From Aliiglaciecola sp041538045 (lineage in GTDB: Bacteria; Pseudomonadota; Gammaproteobacteria; Enterobacterales; Alteromonadaceae): DNA of 64,000 bases. The stretch is taken from positions 756,188-820,187 of the forward strand of contig NZ_JBGOSE010000001.1 of NCBI RefSeq assembly GCF_041538045.1, in the 5' to 3' direction. The notes under the pieces were generated by a model that was not told where the DNA came from, made no database searches, and saw only the letters and a program-made list of their open reading frames with translations. Position numbers and translations under genes: made by a program. Below, in pieces: positions 17,813 through 27,108 of the stretch (positions within the stretch are counted from its first letter, which is position 1; each line of letters starts with the position of its first letter).

Positions 17813-18241
17813 ATGACAGAACCTCAAAAAATGAGTCAGGAGCAAATGACTCAATGGGTACGTTCACAGTTTCAACGAGCAAATAAACATTTGGCAGAAA
17901 ATGGCGTTATTTTCGATTCAGTGGTGACTGAAGAATGTCGATATTTAGCTCCTTATGTAGCCGTTTGGAAAATAAAAGCATTAGATAACAAATATTATTG
18001 GGTGATAAGTGGCGACTTACCTTGTGATTTTATGCCTTATGAAAGTGAGAAAAGTGCTAGAGATGTACTTCGTCGATTTTCTTTCCAATGGCAGTTAAAG
18101 GCACAGGATATTGAAGAGAGTAGCAACACTGACGCCACTCAGAAACAGTTTGCCGAAATGTTAGTTATGCGGGCTGAAGGACTTTATGCACTTTATAATC
18201 AAGAAGAGCTGTGGAAAGAAATAAAGGGCGGTAAAGCCTAA
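17813..18241 (+). CDS. Uncharacterised DUF4826-like protein
   Basis: This is a soluble 142-residue protein without signal peptide or membrane segment. It has a central block RYLAPYVAVWKIKALDNKYYWVISGDLP followed by ARDVLRRFSFQWQLKA and a C-terminal helix, which I associate with DUF4826, a gammaproteobacterial family of unknown function. AAGGA lies 6 bases before the ATG. It begins 12 bases after ydiJ and is likely cotranscribed with it, but no functional role can be claimed. Confidence 0.75.
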   Translation: MTEPQKMSQEQMTQWVRSQFQRANKHLAENGVIFDSVVTEECRYLAPYVAVWKIKALDNKYYWVISGDLPCDFMPYESEKSARDVLRRFSFQWQLKAQDIEESSNTDATQKQFAEMLVMRAEGLYALYNQEELWKEIKGGKA

Positions 18242-18263
18242 AGTTAGAAATGAAGGTGCTGTA

Positions 18264-18722
18264 TTAGTGAGTCAATTCCACTCGGTTGAGTGAAAATTCT
18301 GCAGTAGAACATGCCATTTTTTGTCTGGCTATTCCTGCATCCATATAAACTGGACCGACTGGGTTGAATCCTTGGTTTTTATAGTATTCTACACCTTCCA
18401 TGTCACACTGTACGTATACTTGTTGCAAGCCTAATCGATTAGCATTATCAACTAGTGCCGCGAACAGTGTGCGGTAGACTTCTGGCCCACGAAACTTTGG
18501 AACAACTGCAACACGACCAATTTCTCCGCGAGTGGTTAGTCTGCCTGTTGCGATTTCTTGTTTTTCATTGTCAAGTACGAGTACATGTACAGCATGCATG
18601 TCCTGTTGATCAAATTCACATTCTCTAGGAATGCGCCATTCGTAAACAAAAACCTTTTCTCTTAACCTACTTAATGTATGTTTTGCTTTTTCCCAGTCAA
18701 CGTTTTGGACAGTTAACGTCAC
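18264..18722 (-). CDS. GNAT family N-acetyltransferase
   Basis: This 152-residue protein has the GNAT fold sequence: the start resembles ElaA-type proteins (LREKVFVYEWRIPRECEFDQQD), then ATGRLTTRGEIGRVAVVPKFRG, where the usual Q/R-x-x-G-x-A acetyl-CoA loop region is represented by PKFRGPEVYRTLF. The end carries YYKNQGFNPVG. The substrate is unknown. It begins with GTG, with AAGGAG about 9-10 bases upstream, and follows roxA by 23 bases, so it is likely in the same operon. Confidence 0.85.
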   Translation of the reverse strand: MTLTVQNVDWEKAKHTLSRLREKVFVYEWRIPRECEFDQQDMHAVHVLVLDNEKQEIATGRLTTRGEIGRVAVVPKFRGPEVYRTLFAALVDNANRLGLQQVYVQCDMEGVEYYKNQGFNPVGPVYMDAGIARQKMACSTAEFSLNRVELTH

Positions 18723-18745
18723 TGAAGCAGTCTCCTTAAAGTTCG

Positions 18746-19897
18746 TTAAATATCAGGGTACCACCCCCCTGAATTAACGAGTCTAGCCAATAATTGATTA
18801 AAAATTAAGCCGTTAGCGTAATTATTTTTCTCTTCGCTATCCAAAATAGTAGAATTTAGCATAGCCGACAGCATATCTTCATGTTCAGGCTCAACGTTTA
18901 TACGATGTTGGTTTACCCAAGTAACTATTTGATATTTATCGTTAAATCTCATTTTTTGCTGGATTATTCTGGTGTCGAGTTTGCGCTGAAACATCACCCC
19001 ATCGTCGAGCATATTAATGATTTCATTAAGGGTATAATTTTCTGTTAAATCAGCCGAATACATATCTATGTCTTTGGTTTCTGTAAAATAAGTCGCGATA
19101 AAATCATCAAAATGAACAGAATGGATCATATCCTTAAACATGTTTCTAATTTTTTCAATCTCAGACGATTTGATTTCAAAACGCGAGTCTCGCGACGAGA
19201 TATCAGGATCGCTATAACGGTGATTAAACAAATTTTTGGCTTGTGCATAGTCAACAAAACCATCAAGCAACTCTCTTTGAGTCGGGGCTCTAAAGCCTAC
19301 GGAATAGTTCAAACATGGTGTTAACGCAACGCCATTATGTGGAAAGCCTGGTGGAATATAAATTAAATCACCAGGCTCAAGGATTTCGTCAATGATGGGA
19401 TCGAAGCCGGTAATTTGTTTTAGGTTTTTAGCTGGCTGGATAGAGTTGTAGTGTTTATTTTCGCCAACTTGCCAGCGTCTTGAACCTCGGCCTTGAATAA
19501 TAAATACATCATATTGATCAATATGAGGTCCAACGCCACCATTTCTTTCAGAGTAACTGACCATCAAATCATCGACTCGCCAATTAGGAATAAAATCGAA
19601 ACTGTCTAACAACATTTTAGCTTCGGGAATATAGTGATCAACAGATTGTACCAATAGCGACCAATCGCCGATGCAATGGGGCGTAAAGTCTGAAAAAGGT
19701 CCTTGGGAATTTGCCCAAACCCCTTTTTTCTTGGAGATGATCCGTGAGTCGATATCTTCTTCTTGAGCAAGACCCGCAAGTTCATGTTCGTCCAAAGGAT
19801 CACTGAAGTTAGCAAAAGCTTGGCGGATAACTACCGGTTTTTTCTGCCAATAATCCTCTAGAAAACGCTGTTTACTGGGAAGGTTTAAAGTATACAT
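18746..19897 (-). CDS. roxA: Ribosomal protein L16 arginine hydroxylase (YcfD/RoxA)
   Basis: RoxA is a JmjC-type 2-oxoglutarate/Fe(II) oxygenase that hydroxylates an arginine of ribosomal protein L16. The 383-residue product has the double-stranded beta-helix with iron ligands H125 and D127 (GPHIDQYDVF) and H187 (IPPGFPHNG). It also has the substrate-loop arrangement of the family: YWQKKPVVIRQAF at the start and the C-terminal dimerisation and winged-helix parts. A membrane nucleotidyl cyclase lies upstream (28-base gap) and a GNAT gene downstream on the same strand, a probable operon. Confidence 0.92.
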   Translation of the reverse strand: MYTLNLPSKQRFLEDYWQKKPVVIRQAFANFSDPLDEHELAGLAQEEDIDSRIISKKKGVWANSQGPFSDFTPHCIGDWSLLVQSVDHYIPEAKMLLDSFDFIPNWRVDDLMVSYSERNGGVGPHIDQYDVFIIQGRGSRRWQVGENKHYNSIQPAKNLKQITGFDPIIDEILEPGDLIYIPPGFPHNGVALTPCLNYSVGFRAPTQRELLDGFVDYAQAKNLFNHRYSDPDISSRDSRFEIKSSEIEKIRNMFKDMIHSVHFDDFIATYFTETKDIDMYSADLTENYTLNEIINMLDDGVMFQRKLDTRIIQQKMRFNDKYQIVTWVNQHRINVEPEHEDMLSAMLNSTILDSEEKNNYANGLIFNQLLARLVNSGGWYPDI

Positions 19898-19925
19898 TTA
19901 GATTAACAATTTCCTCTATTGTAGG

Positions 19926-21164
19926 TTATTGGATCTCACTCATAAAATAAGCTGTCAGTGTACCAAGTCCTTTGATATTAAGCTTCTGTTCGCGCTCAAA
20001 TTTAATCGCTGCTCGGCTATGTAAATACGTATTTTGACACACTAAAATTTTACTTGCTTGCCCATTACTTTCTAAGCGGGAGGCTAGGTTGACGGTTTCT
20101 CCCCACACATCAAAAAGCATATTGTCCACCCCAACACAGCCAGCGGTTAAAGGTCCGCTAGCAATACCAATTCTTATTTGTAGATTTAGATTTAGCTGGT
20201 GACAAAGATTATTAAAGCTGTGCAGCATTGTTCTTGCGGCTTGACAAGCTTGTATAGCGGGATTAAGACGTTTTTCGTAAATACCGCATACAGCCATATA
20301 TTGATCACCGTTGGTCTTTATTTTTTGCAGTTGGTTTTGACGACTAATTAAATCAAATTCACAGTAAAATGCATTTAGTAACTGCATTGTTTGTTGGGTG
20401 TTAGAACTACTGCAAAGCTGGGTGTAGCCTTGAATATCAGCAAATAATACCGAGCAAGAGTGTTGCTCTAACGGAATAGCTGAATGGCAGTTTGTAAAGT
20501 TTGTCAGTAGACGTTTAATTAACGGTTTAGGTAAGGTTTTCTGTAATAAATGAGATATGCGCGCTTTGTCTCTACTCATTCTCAAGTGTGCTCTGCGAGT
20601 ATTTTGGAAAACCAACAGGCTTGAGGTGATCGCCGCGCCAGATATCATCAGACATGTTCCCATAGTTAGCCAAAACTTTTCGATTTCATTGGGTTGCAAT
20701 GTATGACGAGGAAATTGCCAAAATGCTTCAATTCCACAAAAACACACAACATAAATAACCAAATTAGGAATGTATTGGCGCTTTTCCCAGTCTCGATACA
20801 GAAAAGGACTAACAAATAAGCCAATTAAAAAGAAAAAGTGAAACTGTAAGTTTATGCTCCAAATAACACTGGATATGCCAATGTAGGAAACGAATCCGTA
20901 CATGAGTAGGGCTCTGGCAGAAACGAAATGATGGCGCCAATTGAAACGAAGTATTTGAATAAAAATAACAATGTGTAGAACGCATAATACAAGTACTGGA
21001 AAACCACCATACTGCCAAAAGCCTACAATAAATGGCAGTTGTATAACTAAAAAAGTCAAAACCATTAACGAGATTGTATTAACTATTTTTATATGGCTAA
21101 GGTTGTCTAAATCGTTTTCATTGATACCAAGAAAGGCAATTTGCCGAAATAGATCTTTTATCAT
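19926..21164 (-). CDS. Membrane-anchored class III adenylate/guanylate cyclase
   Basis: The 412-residue product has about six hydrophobic segments in residues 28-190 and a C-terminal class III cyclase domain (about 235-405). Catalytic positions are present: metal ligands D243 (FADIQGYT) and D287 (TNGDQYMAV), K283 at the purine-recognition position, D352, and N359/R363 in WGETVNLASRLES. The Lys/Asp pair favours ATP, hence cAMP, as product. A short linker with RMSRDKARISHLLQKTLP joins the two parts, typical of bacterial cyclases. AAGGA lies 7 bases before the ATG. roxA starts 28 bases downstream on the same strand. Confidence 0.88.
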   Translation of the reverse strand: MIKDLFRQIAFLGINENDLDNLSHIKIVNTISLMVLTFLVIQLPFIVGFWQYGGFPVLVLCVLHIVIFIQILRFNWRHHFVSARALLMYGFVSYIGISSVIWSINLQFHFFFLIGLFVSPFLYRDWEKRQYIPNLVIYVVCFCGIEAFWQFPRHTLQPNEIEKFWLTMGTCLMISGAAITSSLLVFQNTRRAHLRMSRDKARISHLLQKTLPKPLIKRLLTNFTNCHSAIPLEQHSCSVLFADIQGYTQLCSSSNTQQTMQLLNAFYCEFDLISRQNQLQKIKTNGDQYMAVCGIYEKRLNPAIQACQAARTMLHSFNNLCHQLNLNLQIRIGIASGPLTAGCVGVDNMLFDVWGETVNLASRLESNGQASKILVCQNTYLHSRAAIKFEREQKLNIKGLGTLTAYFMSEIQ

Positions 21165-21330
21165 TTGGCAATCCTTGCCGAATTAATTCCTATATCTTTA
21201 AACTTAGCAACAAAATTGCATTCTTCCCATATCAAGCAAGTCTAGTTTTAGTCGAAAGTAATTATTAATTAAATTCGCTGTGATGCGTTCTCGGTTTCCT
21301 AACCCTTCGTTTGTTATATCACTGGGCTTG

Positions 21331-21723
21331 TTAGTCGAGTTCAAATGCAAAGGGTAATAGGCCAGCTATATCAACCGTTTGAATATTACCTTGGTTGTCA
21401 CACATTAATATTTCGGTATTTTTGTCAGCAAATTCTTTGATTTTTTGGCGACAACCACCGCAAGGAGGACAGATTTTTTCATTTGGACTGGCGACTAAAA
21501 TTTTAACGATTTTTTGGCCACCATCCAGAATCATGGACGCTATTGCACCGGCCTCGGCACATTGCCCGAGTGGGTAAGCTGCATTCTCAACATTACATCC
21601 AGCATATACTTTGCCGTTATCCGCTAAAATTGCCGAGCCTACTCTAAAATTTGAATAAGGGGCGTAGGAGTTTAATTGTGCTTGTCTAGCAGCCTGGATT
21701 AGTTTTTGCGTGTCTTTTTCCAA
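21331..21723 (-). CDS. cdd: Cytidine deaminase (tetrameric type)
   Basis: The enzyme deaminates cytidine and deoxycytidine to uridine and deoxyuridine in pyrimidine salvage. It is a short 130-residue form with zinc ligands C55 (CAE, with catalytic E57), C88 and C91 (PPCGGCRQ), and the nucleoside-binding NVENAAY at about 44-50. Three cysteines and the small size mark the tetrameric class seen in Bacillus rather than the dimeric E. coli type. It stands alone, divergent from nlpI. Confidence 0.95.
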   Translation of the reverse strand: MEKDTQKLIQAARQAQLNSYAPYSNFRVGSAILADNGKVYAGCNVENAAYPLGQCAEAGAIASMILDGGQKIVKILVASPNEKICPPCGGCRQKIKEFADKNTEILMCDNQGNIQTVDIAGLLPFAFELD

Positions 21724-21998
21724 GTTTTTTATCTTACATTTTTAAAACGGCCACACAGTTTGCGATAAAACCTAAGGTGTTGACAAGTATTTATCAAAAT
21801 AGAGTGTTAATTACTATAATAAAAAGCGCTAGTTTAGGTCTGAATAATACGTATTTGTGCAGTGCTAGGCTTTACTTTCAGGGCTAAATAGGCGAGTCTT
21901 ATCTTGCTCTTTTGGGCGTTATTTTCTTAACCTTTAAATCTAGATAGATTTAATTTCTGTTACATTTGTCCAACTTTCAAGTGCCATTACAATTCAAT

Positions 21999-22892
21999 AT
22001 GAATAAACACCTTTTGCTATCTTTATTTCTTATTTCTTCAGGCCTTACTGGGTGCAGTATCAATTCGGGTTCAGCGCTGCATTCAAAAGTCGAAAGTATT
22101 CTCATTCCAGAGCCGCAACCTTTAAACTTTAGATCGCAGCTAGCCATTGCTAGATACAATCAAATACTGACTCAAACATCATTGAGTAATGAAGAAAAAG
22201 CCGAATTGTTATTTTTACGCGGTACCCATTACGATACCGTGGGATTAGCTGGGTTGGCACAATACGATTTTGGTCGCGCTAAACAATTAAAGCCAGATAT
22301 GGCCGAAGCATATAATTCTATTGGCATTCACTTTACCCAACAAATGGACTTTAACGAGGCCTATGAGTCGTTTGATTCTGCTTTAGAAATTAACCCAGAG
22401 TTAGATTTTGCGTTATTAAATAGAGGGATCGCACTTTATTACGGCAAGCGTAATGAACTAGCAATGGAAGACCTCTATCGGTTTTATAATAAAGACAAAG
22501 AAAATCCTTTTTCTGCTCTATGGCTTTATTTAGCTCATAAAGAAGTGAACGGTGAAGCCGCATTGGTGGAATTAAAACAACACCGTGAAAACCTTTCCGA
22601 TGATAATTGGGGGACAATAATTGTTGATTTTTACTTAGGCAAGGTTAGCCGCAATAGACTATTAAATGGATTTGTTATCGGTCCTAAAAATACCGTTGAA
22701 CTAAACCAGCGTATGTGCGAAGTGTATTTTTACATGGGTAAGTTTTACGAAAGTCGTGGTGAGCGAGGCTTAGCTCTAAATTATTTTAAAATGGTGTTGA
22801 GCACTAACATTTATGATTACGTTGAACATCGTTACGCAAGGCTGGAGATAGATAAGTTACGTAAACAGGCATCTGAAGACTTAAAAAGTTAA
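21999..22892 (+). CDS. nlpI: Lipoprotein NlpI (TPR repeats)
   Basis: NlpI is an outer-membrane lipoprotein that works as an adaptor for peptidoglycan hydrolases and the Prc protease. The start at 21999 gives a signal peptide MNKHLLLSLFLISSGLTGC with a lipobox ending at Cys19; a TTG at 21966 would add 11 residues before it. TPR-like helices follow (AELLFLRGTHYDTVGL, PDMAEAYNSIGIHF, FNEAYESFDSALEINPELDFALLNRG). The length (297 residues) and order match NlpI of E. coli (294). A repeat/protease-like exported protein gene follows 16 bases after the stop codon, possibly in the same transcript. Confidence 0.93.
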   Translation: MNKHLLLSLFLISSGLTGCSINSGSALHSKVESILIPEPQPLNFRSQLAIARYNQILTQTSLSNEEKAELLFLRGTHYDTVGLAGLAQYDFGRAKQLKPDMAEAYNSIGIHFTQQMDFNEAYESFDSALEINPELDFALLNRGIALYYGKRNELAMEDLYRFYNKDKENPFSALWLYLAHKEVNGEAALVELKQHRENLSDDNWGTIIVDFYLGKVSRNRLLNGFVIGPKNTVELNQRMCEVYFYMGKFYESRGERGLALNYFKMVLSTNIYDYVEHRYARLEIDKLRKQASEDLKS

Positions 22893-22908
22893 GTCAAATG
22901 CGTAAATA

Positions 22909-24345
22909 ATGATACTTCGTTTTCTGCTATTTACCCTGATTTCCCTATTGTTACGGGCCGATAGCGTATTTTCGCCGAACTTTTTATATGATTTAGGTAG
23001 CCGAAAAGCCCAGCAATACAGTCCACTGTATATTGCCGCCGAACAAAAACATGGTGATGCTTTAACCTTATTATCGAGCATGTCCATTGAGCATGAACAC
23101 CTTTATTGGATCCACAAAAGTGCAGAAATAGGCTCTCTAAACGCACTCTCGTACCTTGCAAATAACAGTTCTGACATACCTAGCAAAAAGCATTACCTGT
23201 CCCTAGCCGCAAAACTAGGCGATGCTGAAAGTCAATTCCAACTCGCTTTGTTATCATCTACTGGTTCTACAAAGGTCAGGTTGTTAGAAAATGCGGCGTC
23301 CTCTGGCCATAAAGAAGCCATTGTCTCTTTGTACTATTGGTTTAAGCAGTTAGGCACATCCGATGCAGAAAATAACTGGTTAGGTCAGGCTGCTGAACTC
23401 AACCCTAGCCTAAGTCGGGCTTATGCCGATCATCTTTGGTTAAATCAGAGTCCTGAGGACAGTATCCAATGGTTGCTTACACAAGCTGACAATCAAGATA
23501 TTAATGTGCAAAAACAAACCCAAGCTTTACTTGCAGATATTGAAAGCATGCGTTGGCAAGCATCAGACCAAATGCAATCTATAAACAATGATTTAAGGCA
23601 ACCCCAATGCGCCCTCAATATACAATTTATAGCCGGCTCTTTGCGAGCGATAGAACAAGTAGGTGAGTTAGCAATGCATTTTCAATCTGATCCTCGTTTT
23701 AGCTCTTTCCCTATTTGCTTCAACCATCCTGTGTGGCTAGCGCCCAATGAATTAGGCTGTAGCAATAAAACACAAACAACTCTAACTTGCTCATTGCAAG
23801 CCCTATCTGAATTGGCAAGTACCACTGATTTTACCCACGCAATTGTTATATCCGACAAGGGCATTGCTAATGTGCATAACGGTGTAATGTTTCTGGATAA
23901 GGAAGATGATTATAAGGTATTTTTACATGAATTGGCCCATTTTGCGGGATTTATTGATGAGTATGAAATTGACCAAGGGATGGCTGAAAAGCTATGTACA
24001 TCAGGTCAAGCGCCGAACTTGGTGTATGCTGACAACAAACCACAAATAGTTGATACCGAGTATGCCCAATATCATCGTAAATTCGAAAAAATCGAATTCA
24101 CTAAAACGGCTACTTGTAACCAAACCCCTGCTAACGCCTATAAGCCCGTTAAGCAAACTACCTTTATGGAGCATCATGATGTTGGTGTGATCCCCGATTT
24201 GTATTTGCAAATCTGGCGTGATTCGTTAAATGACAAACTTAGCTTAATACCTATATATGTTAATTTTGCACAATGGTACGAATCAACAGGAGATCATAAA
24301 CAGGCTGGGTATTGGTGGTATAAATATAATGATTATCGTTCATAA
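22909..24345 (+). CDS. Exported Sel1-like repeat protein with a C-terminal zinc-protease motif
   Basis: This is a 478-residue protein with a probable signal peptide or N-terminal anchor (about residues 1-18, hydrophobic LRFLLFTLISLLL). Residues about 35-180 contain Sel1/TPR-like alpha repeats (LGDAESQFQLALL, SSGHKEAIVSLYYW). The C-terminal half has a zincin motif HELAHFAGFIDEYE: HExxH at 340-344 with D350, E351 and Y352. The DEY ending is like M64-type IgA-protease motifs, with one residue less. Several Cys residues suggest disulfides outside the cytoplasm. It starts 16 bases after nlpI. No named family is certain; proteolytic activity is inferred from the motif. Confidence 0.7.
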   Translation: MILRFLLFTLISLLLRADSVFSPNFLYDLGSRKAQQYSPLYIAAEQKHGDALTLLSSMSIEHEHLYWIHKSAEIGSLNALSYLANNSSDIPSKKHYLSLAAKLGDAESQFQLALLSSTGSTKVRLLENAASSGHKEAIVSLYYWFKQLGTSDAENNWLGQAAELNPSLSRAYADHLWLNQSPEDSIQWLLTQADNQDINVQKQTQALLADIESMRWQASDQMQSINNDLRQPQCALNIQFIAGSLRAIEQVGELAMHFQSDPRFSSFPICFNHPVWLAPNELGCSNKTQTTLTCSLQALSELASTTDFTHAIVISDKGIANVHNGVMFLDKEDDYKVFLHELAHFAGFIDEYEIDQGMAEKLCTSGQAPNLVYADNKPQIVDTEYAQYHRKFEKIEFTKTATCNQTPANAYKPVKQTTFMEHHDVGVIPDLYLQIWRDSLNDKLSLIPIYVNFAQWYESTGDHKQAGYWWYKYNDYRS

Positions 24346-24440
24346 TGATTATTATCTAGTACCTCACAAAAAGTCGTCTACATTTTTTGAAATGCTTAAC
24401 TACAATGACTGTGAACAATTAAAAATGAGATGTTTTAAAA

Positions 24441-26123
24441 ATGCCAATTGATGTTACCACCCTAAGTAAAGCCTATGAATTTTTGTCTGATCCCACAGGA
24501 TTGGTGGACGAATCTGGAAATTTATTGTTCTCCAATACGGCATTTTTACAGATCATTGGCGACAATCAAACAAGTCAATCAACTGGCTCGTTACACGATA
24601 TTTTCCTACTGCGGCAATCTACTACGAATAAGTGGCAAGGTGTTTTAAATGAAGCCCTTGCCCAGGCTTGCACCGTTGAAGTGATGATCGCAAGTAAGTC
24701 TAAACAACTTGTGTGCTGCAGTCTGCACCTCACTCCCATAGTCGATGAGGGACGTTTTATTTGTTTTTTAGCGCGCCTGACTGACAAATCCGTCGATTCA
24801 CTGCCTGATGAAAGTTTAACAACCTTAGCGTATCGCGATAGTTTAACCGGGTTGGCAAATAGATATTTATTTAGCCAATTATTCGATCATGAAATTAGTC
24901 AATCGCAAAGACTTGCAAAACGCTTTGCAGTTTTGTTTCTGGATTTAGATAAGTTTAAGTTGGTAAATGACAGCATGGGCCACGATGCGGGGGATGCGTT
25001 GTTGTGTGCTGTTGCAGAAAGGTTACAAAAGTCATTACGCAAAAGCGATTTAATCGCCCGTATGGGAGGTGATGAGTTTGCGGTGATCATGAGTAATATC
25101 AAAGACACTGAAACAGTATCAAAAGTCTGTGAAAAGCTCATTCGAGAAGTTAAAAAACCATTACGAAGTGGCACTAATGTTATGGAAGTGGGATGCAGCA
25201 TCGGCGTGAGTATCTATCCGGATAACGCTGATACTGCTGAATCTTTGTTGCAACACGCCGACGCTGCAATGTACCGAGCCAAACATGATGGCGGTAATCG
25301 TTTTCAATTTTTCAGTGACGCGTTAAATCAAGAATTAAATGATATTCGTGTGGTTGAACAAGAATTACAACTAGGTCTGCAGGAAAACCAGTTTGTTCCG
25401 TATTTCCAACCTGTGTTTGATCTGCGCACTAATCGTGTAGTCGGAGTTGAATGTTTAGCGCGTTGGCAACACCCAACACGAGGCGTCTTAGCTGCCTCAG
25501 AATTCATAAGTATTGCGGAAAAACAAGATGTGATACGCGAGGTTTTTAACCAAGTTTTAACCAAAGCATTTGAGCAGTTAGATCATTGGACTTTGTCATT
25601 AAATGAGCGGATCCCCCTTTCCATCAACATTTCGAACCGACAGTTTTACCATCACAATACTTTTGACTTAATTGATAGCTTAATCAAACAATATCAGGTG
25701 CCTGCCGATGCTATTCGCATTGAAGTCACTGAAAGCACCTTACAAGAAGCCGAAACCGATTTGTTGGAGCATTTGACTCGAATTAAAACCTCGGGATTTA
25801 GTATTACGCTGGATGACTTTGGCACCGGTTATTCATCATTGCGTTATTTACAACAACTACCTGTCGATACTCTTAAAGTTGACCGGTCCTTTGTGCGTAA
25901 TTTAGATAATAACCCCCATGATAAAATTATTGTGAAGGCTATTATTCAACTAGCTGAAACGCTTGGAATCGCTGTAGTTGCTGAGGGGGTTGAGTCCAAA
26001 CTACAATCAGATTTTTTGGTGCAAAATAAGTGTTTTATTATGCAGGGTTATTTATTTAGTCAACCCTTGAGCAGCGACGATTTTGAAACTTTTATGAAGA
26101 CAAAATCATCTCTGACTGAATGA
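24441..26123 (+). CDS. PAS-GGDEF-EAL c-di-GMP signalling protein
   Basis: The 560-residue cytoplasmic protein has an N-terminal PAS-like region (about 10-115), a GGDEF domain (about 125-290) and an EAL domain (about 300-555). The cyclase motif GGDEF (209-213) is intact with an RxxD I-site (R200-D203) five residues before it. The phosphodiesterase part has E-x-L-x-R (337-341, in VECLARW), NISNRQF, DDFGTGYSS (458-466) and the EGVES loop, so both activities could be active. No membrane segment is seen, so it must sense an internal signal. The start has no convincing Shine-Dalgarno. It is convergent with cysZ. Confidence 0.93.
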   Translation: MPIDVTTLSKAYEFLSDPTGLVDESGNLLFSNTAFLQIIGDNQTSQSTGSLHDIFLLRQSTTNKWQGVLNEALAQACTVEVMIASKSKQLVCCSLHLTPIVDEGRFICFLARLTDKSVDSLPDESLTTLAYRDSLTGLANRYLFSQLFDHEISQSQRLAKRFAVLFLDLDKFKLVNDSMGHDAGDALLCAVAERLQKSLRKSDLIARMGGDEFAVIMSNIKDTETVSKVCEKLIREVKKPLRSGTNVMEVGCSIGVSIYPDNADTAESLLQHADAAMYRAKHDGGNRFQFFSDALNQELNDIRVVEQELQLGLQENQFVPYFQPVFDLRTNRVVGVECLARWQHPTRGVLAASEFISIAEKQDVIREVFNQVLTKAFEQLDHWTLSLNERIPLSINISNRQFYHHNTFDLIDSLIKQYQVPADAIRIEVTESTLQEAETDLLEHLTRIKTSGFSITLDDFGTGYSSLRYLQQLPVDTLKVDRSFVRNLDNNPHDKIIVKAIIQLAETLGIAVVAEGVESKLQSDFLVQNKCFIMQGYLFSQPLSSDDFETFMKTKSSLTE

Positions 26124-26213
26124 CCTTATCAGGTTTGAATTTACATCGGTTAACACCAGTGAAAAGTATATAAAAGCGACCAATCTAAGGATGATTAGTC
26201 ACTTCCCAACCTA

Positions 26214-26978
26214 TTATTGATGATGAGGCACTTTATCTCGTAATTCATGAACCCACATAGACGTAGCACCACAAATTGCCACTGGCATCACTAAAAAATT
26301 AATGATGGGGATCATCGAAAACACACTTACTAATATGCCAAATGAAAAGCAGTGGGTGCGGCTTTCATTTAGGGTGCTGCGCATGGTTTTAAAACCAACT
26401 TTATGATTATCAAATGGGTAATCACAATATTGGATCGCCATCATCCAGGCAGAAAATAAAAACCACAAAACTTGACCAGCAACGGGCAATAGGAAAAACA
26501 GTATAAGAAAGCCTATGGCTCGAGGAATGTAATAAGCAAGTTTGGCCATCTCGCGTCCCAGAGTGCGCGGAATATCTTTGAATACATCGAGCAACCCCGT
26601 GTCGCCTAAGCTTTTTCCGGTAAGATGTAATTCCACTTTTTCAGCCAATAAACCATTAAAAGGCGCAGCTATCCAGTTGGCTAAGGTTCCAAATAAAAGG
26701 GCAAACACCAATAGCACTGTGATCACGGCTAGGGGCCAAAGAATGTAAGCTAATCCTTGTTTTAACCAACTCAACCATTCCCAATCAGGAATAATGTTAA
26801 CTATATAAATGATTGAAGACTCAATTTGGCCCACTAAAAAGTACAAGGCCACTGAAAAAAGAATTAAATTGACTGCCAAAGGAACAAACACAAAACGTTT
26901 TAATCCTTTTGTTTTAATTAATGAAAAGCCTTGCAGAAAATATCCTGCACCACTATTACTTTGCATATTTTTACTCAT
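26214..26978 (-). CDS. cysZ: Sulfate transporter CysZ
   Basis: CysZ is an inner-membrane sulfate permease used in cysteine synthesis. The 254-residue product has the family start GYFLQGFSLIKTKGLKRFVFVPLAVN, followed by several membrane segments at about 32-50, 75-105, 150-175 and 205-235. The signature 'FGTLANWIAAPFNGLLAEKVE' region lies near residue 98. It is divergent from smc-zipA-ligA, the familiar order cysZ / zipA / ligA with smc added. No other cys genes are in the window. Confidence 0.9.
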   Translation of the reverse strand: MSKNMQSNSGAGYFLQGFSLIKTKGLKRFVFVPLAVNLILFSVALYFLVGQIESSIIYIVNIIPDWEWLSWLKQGLAYILWPLAVITVLLVFALLFGTLANWIAAPFNGLLAEKVELHLTGKSLGDTGLLDVFKDIPRTLGREMAKLAYYIPRAIGFLILFFLLPVAGQVLWFLFSAWMMAIQYCDYPFDNHKVGFKTMRSTLNESRTHCFSFGILVSVFSMIPIINFLVMPVAICGATSMWVHELRDKVPHHQ

Positions 26979-27108
26979 TCTCGCGGATTACGTTCAAAAA
27001 TAGGCATTTAGTATAACTTTGTACTGAATCAATACAAATCCTCAATTGTTACACTTGATGACATTTGATACATTCACTACAAACTATAATAAAGATCCTC
27101 TATCCCGA

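Noticed and set aside
21780..21820. TTGACA and TATAAT upstream of nlpI as a promoter
   Set aside because: The hexamers are 29 bases apart, too far for a sigma-70 promoter.
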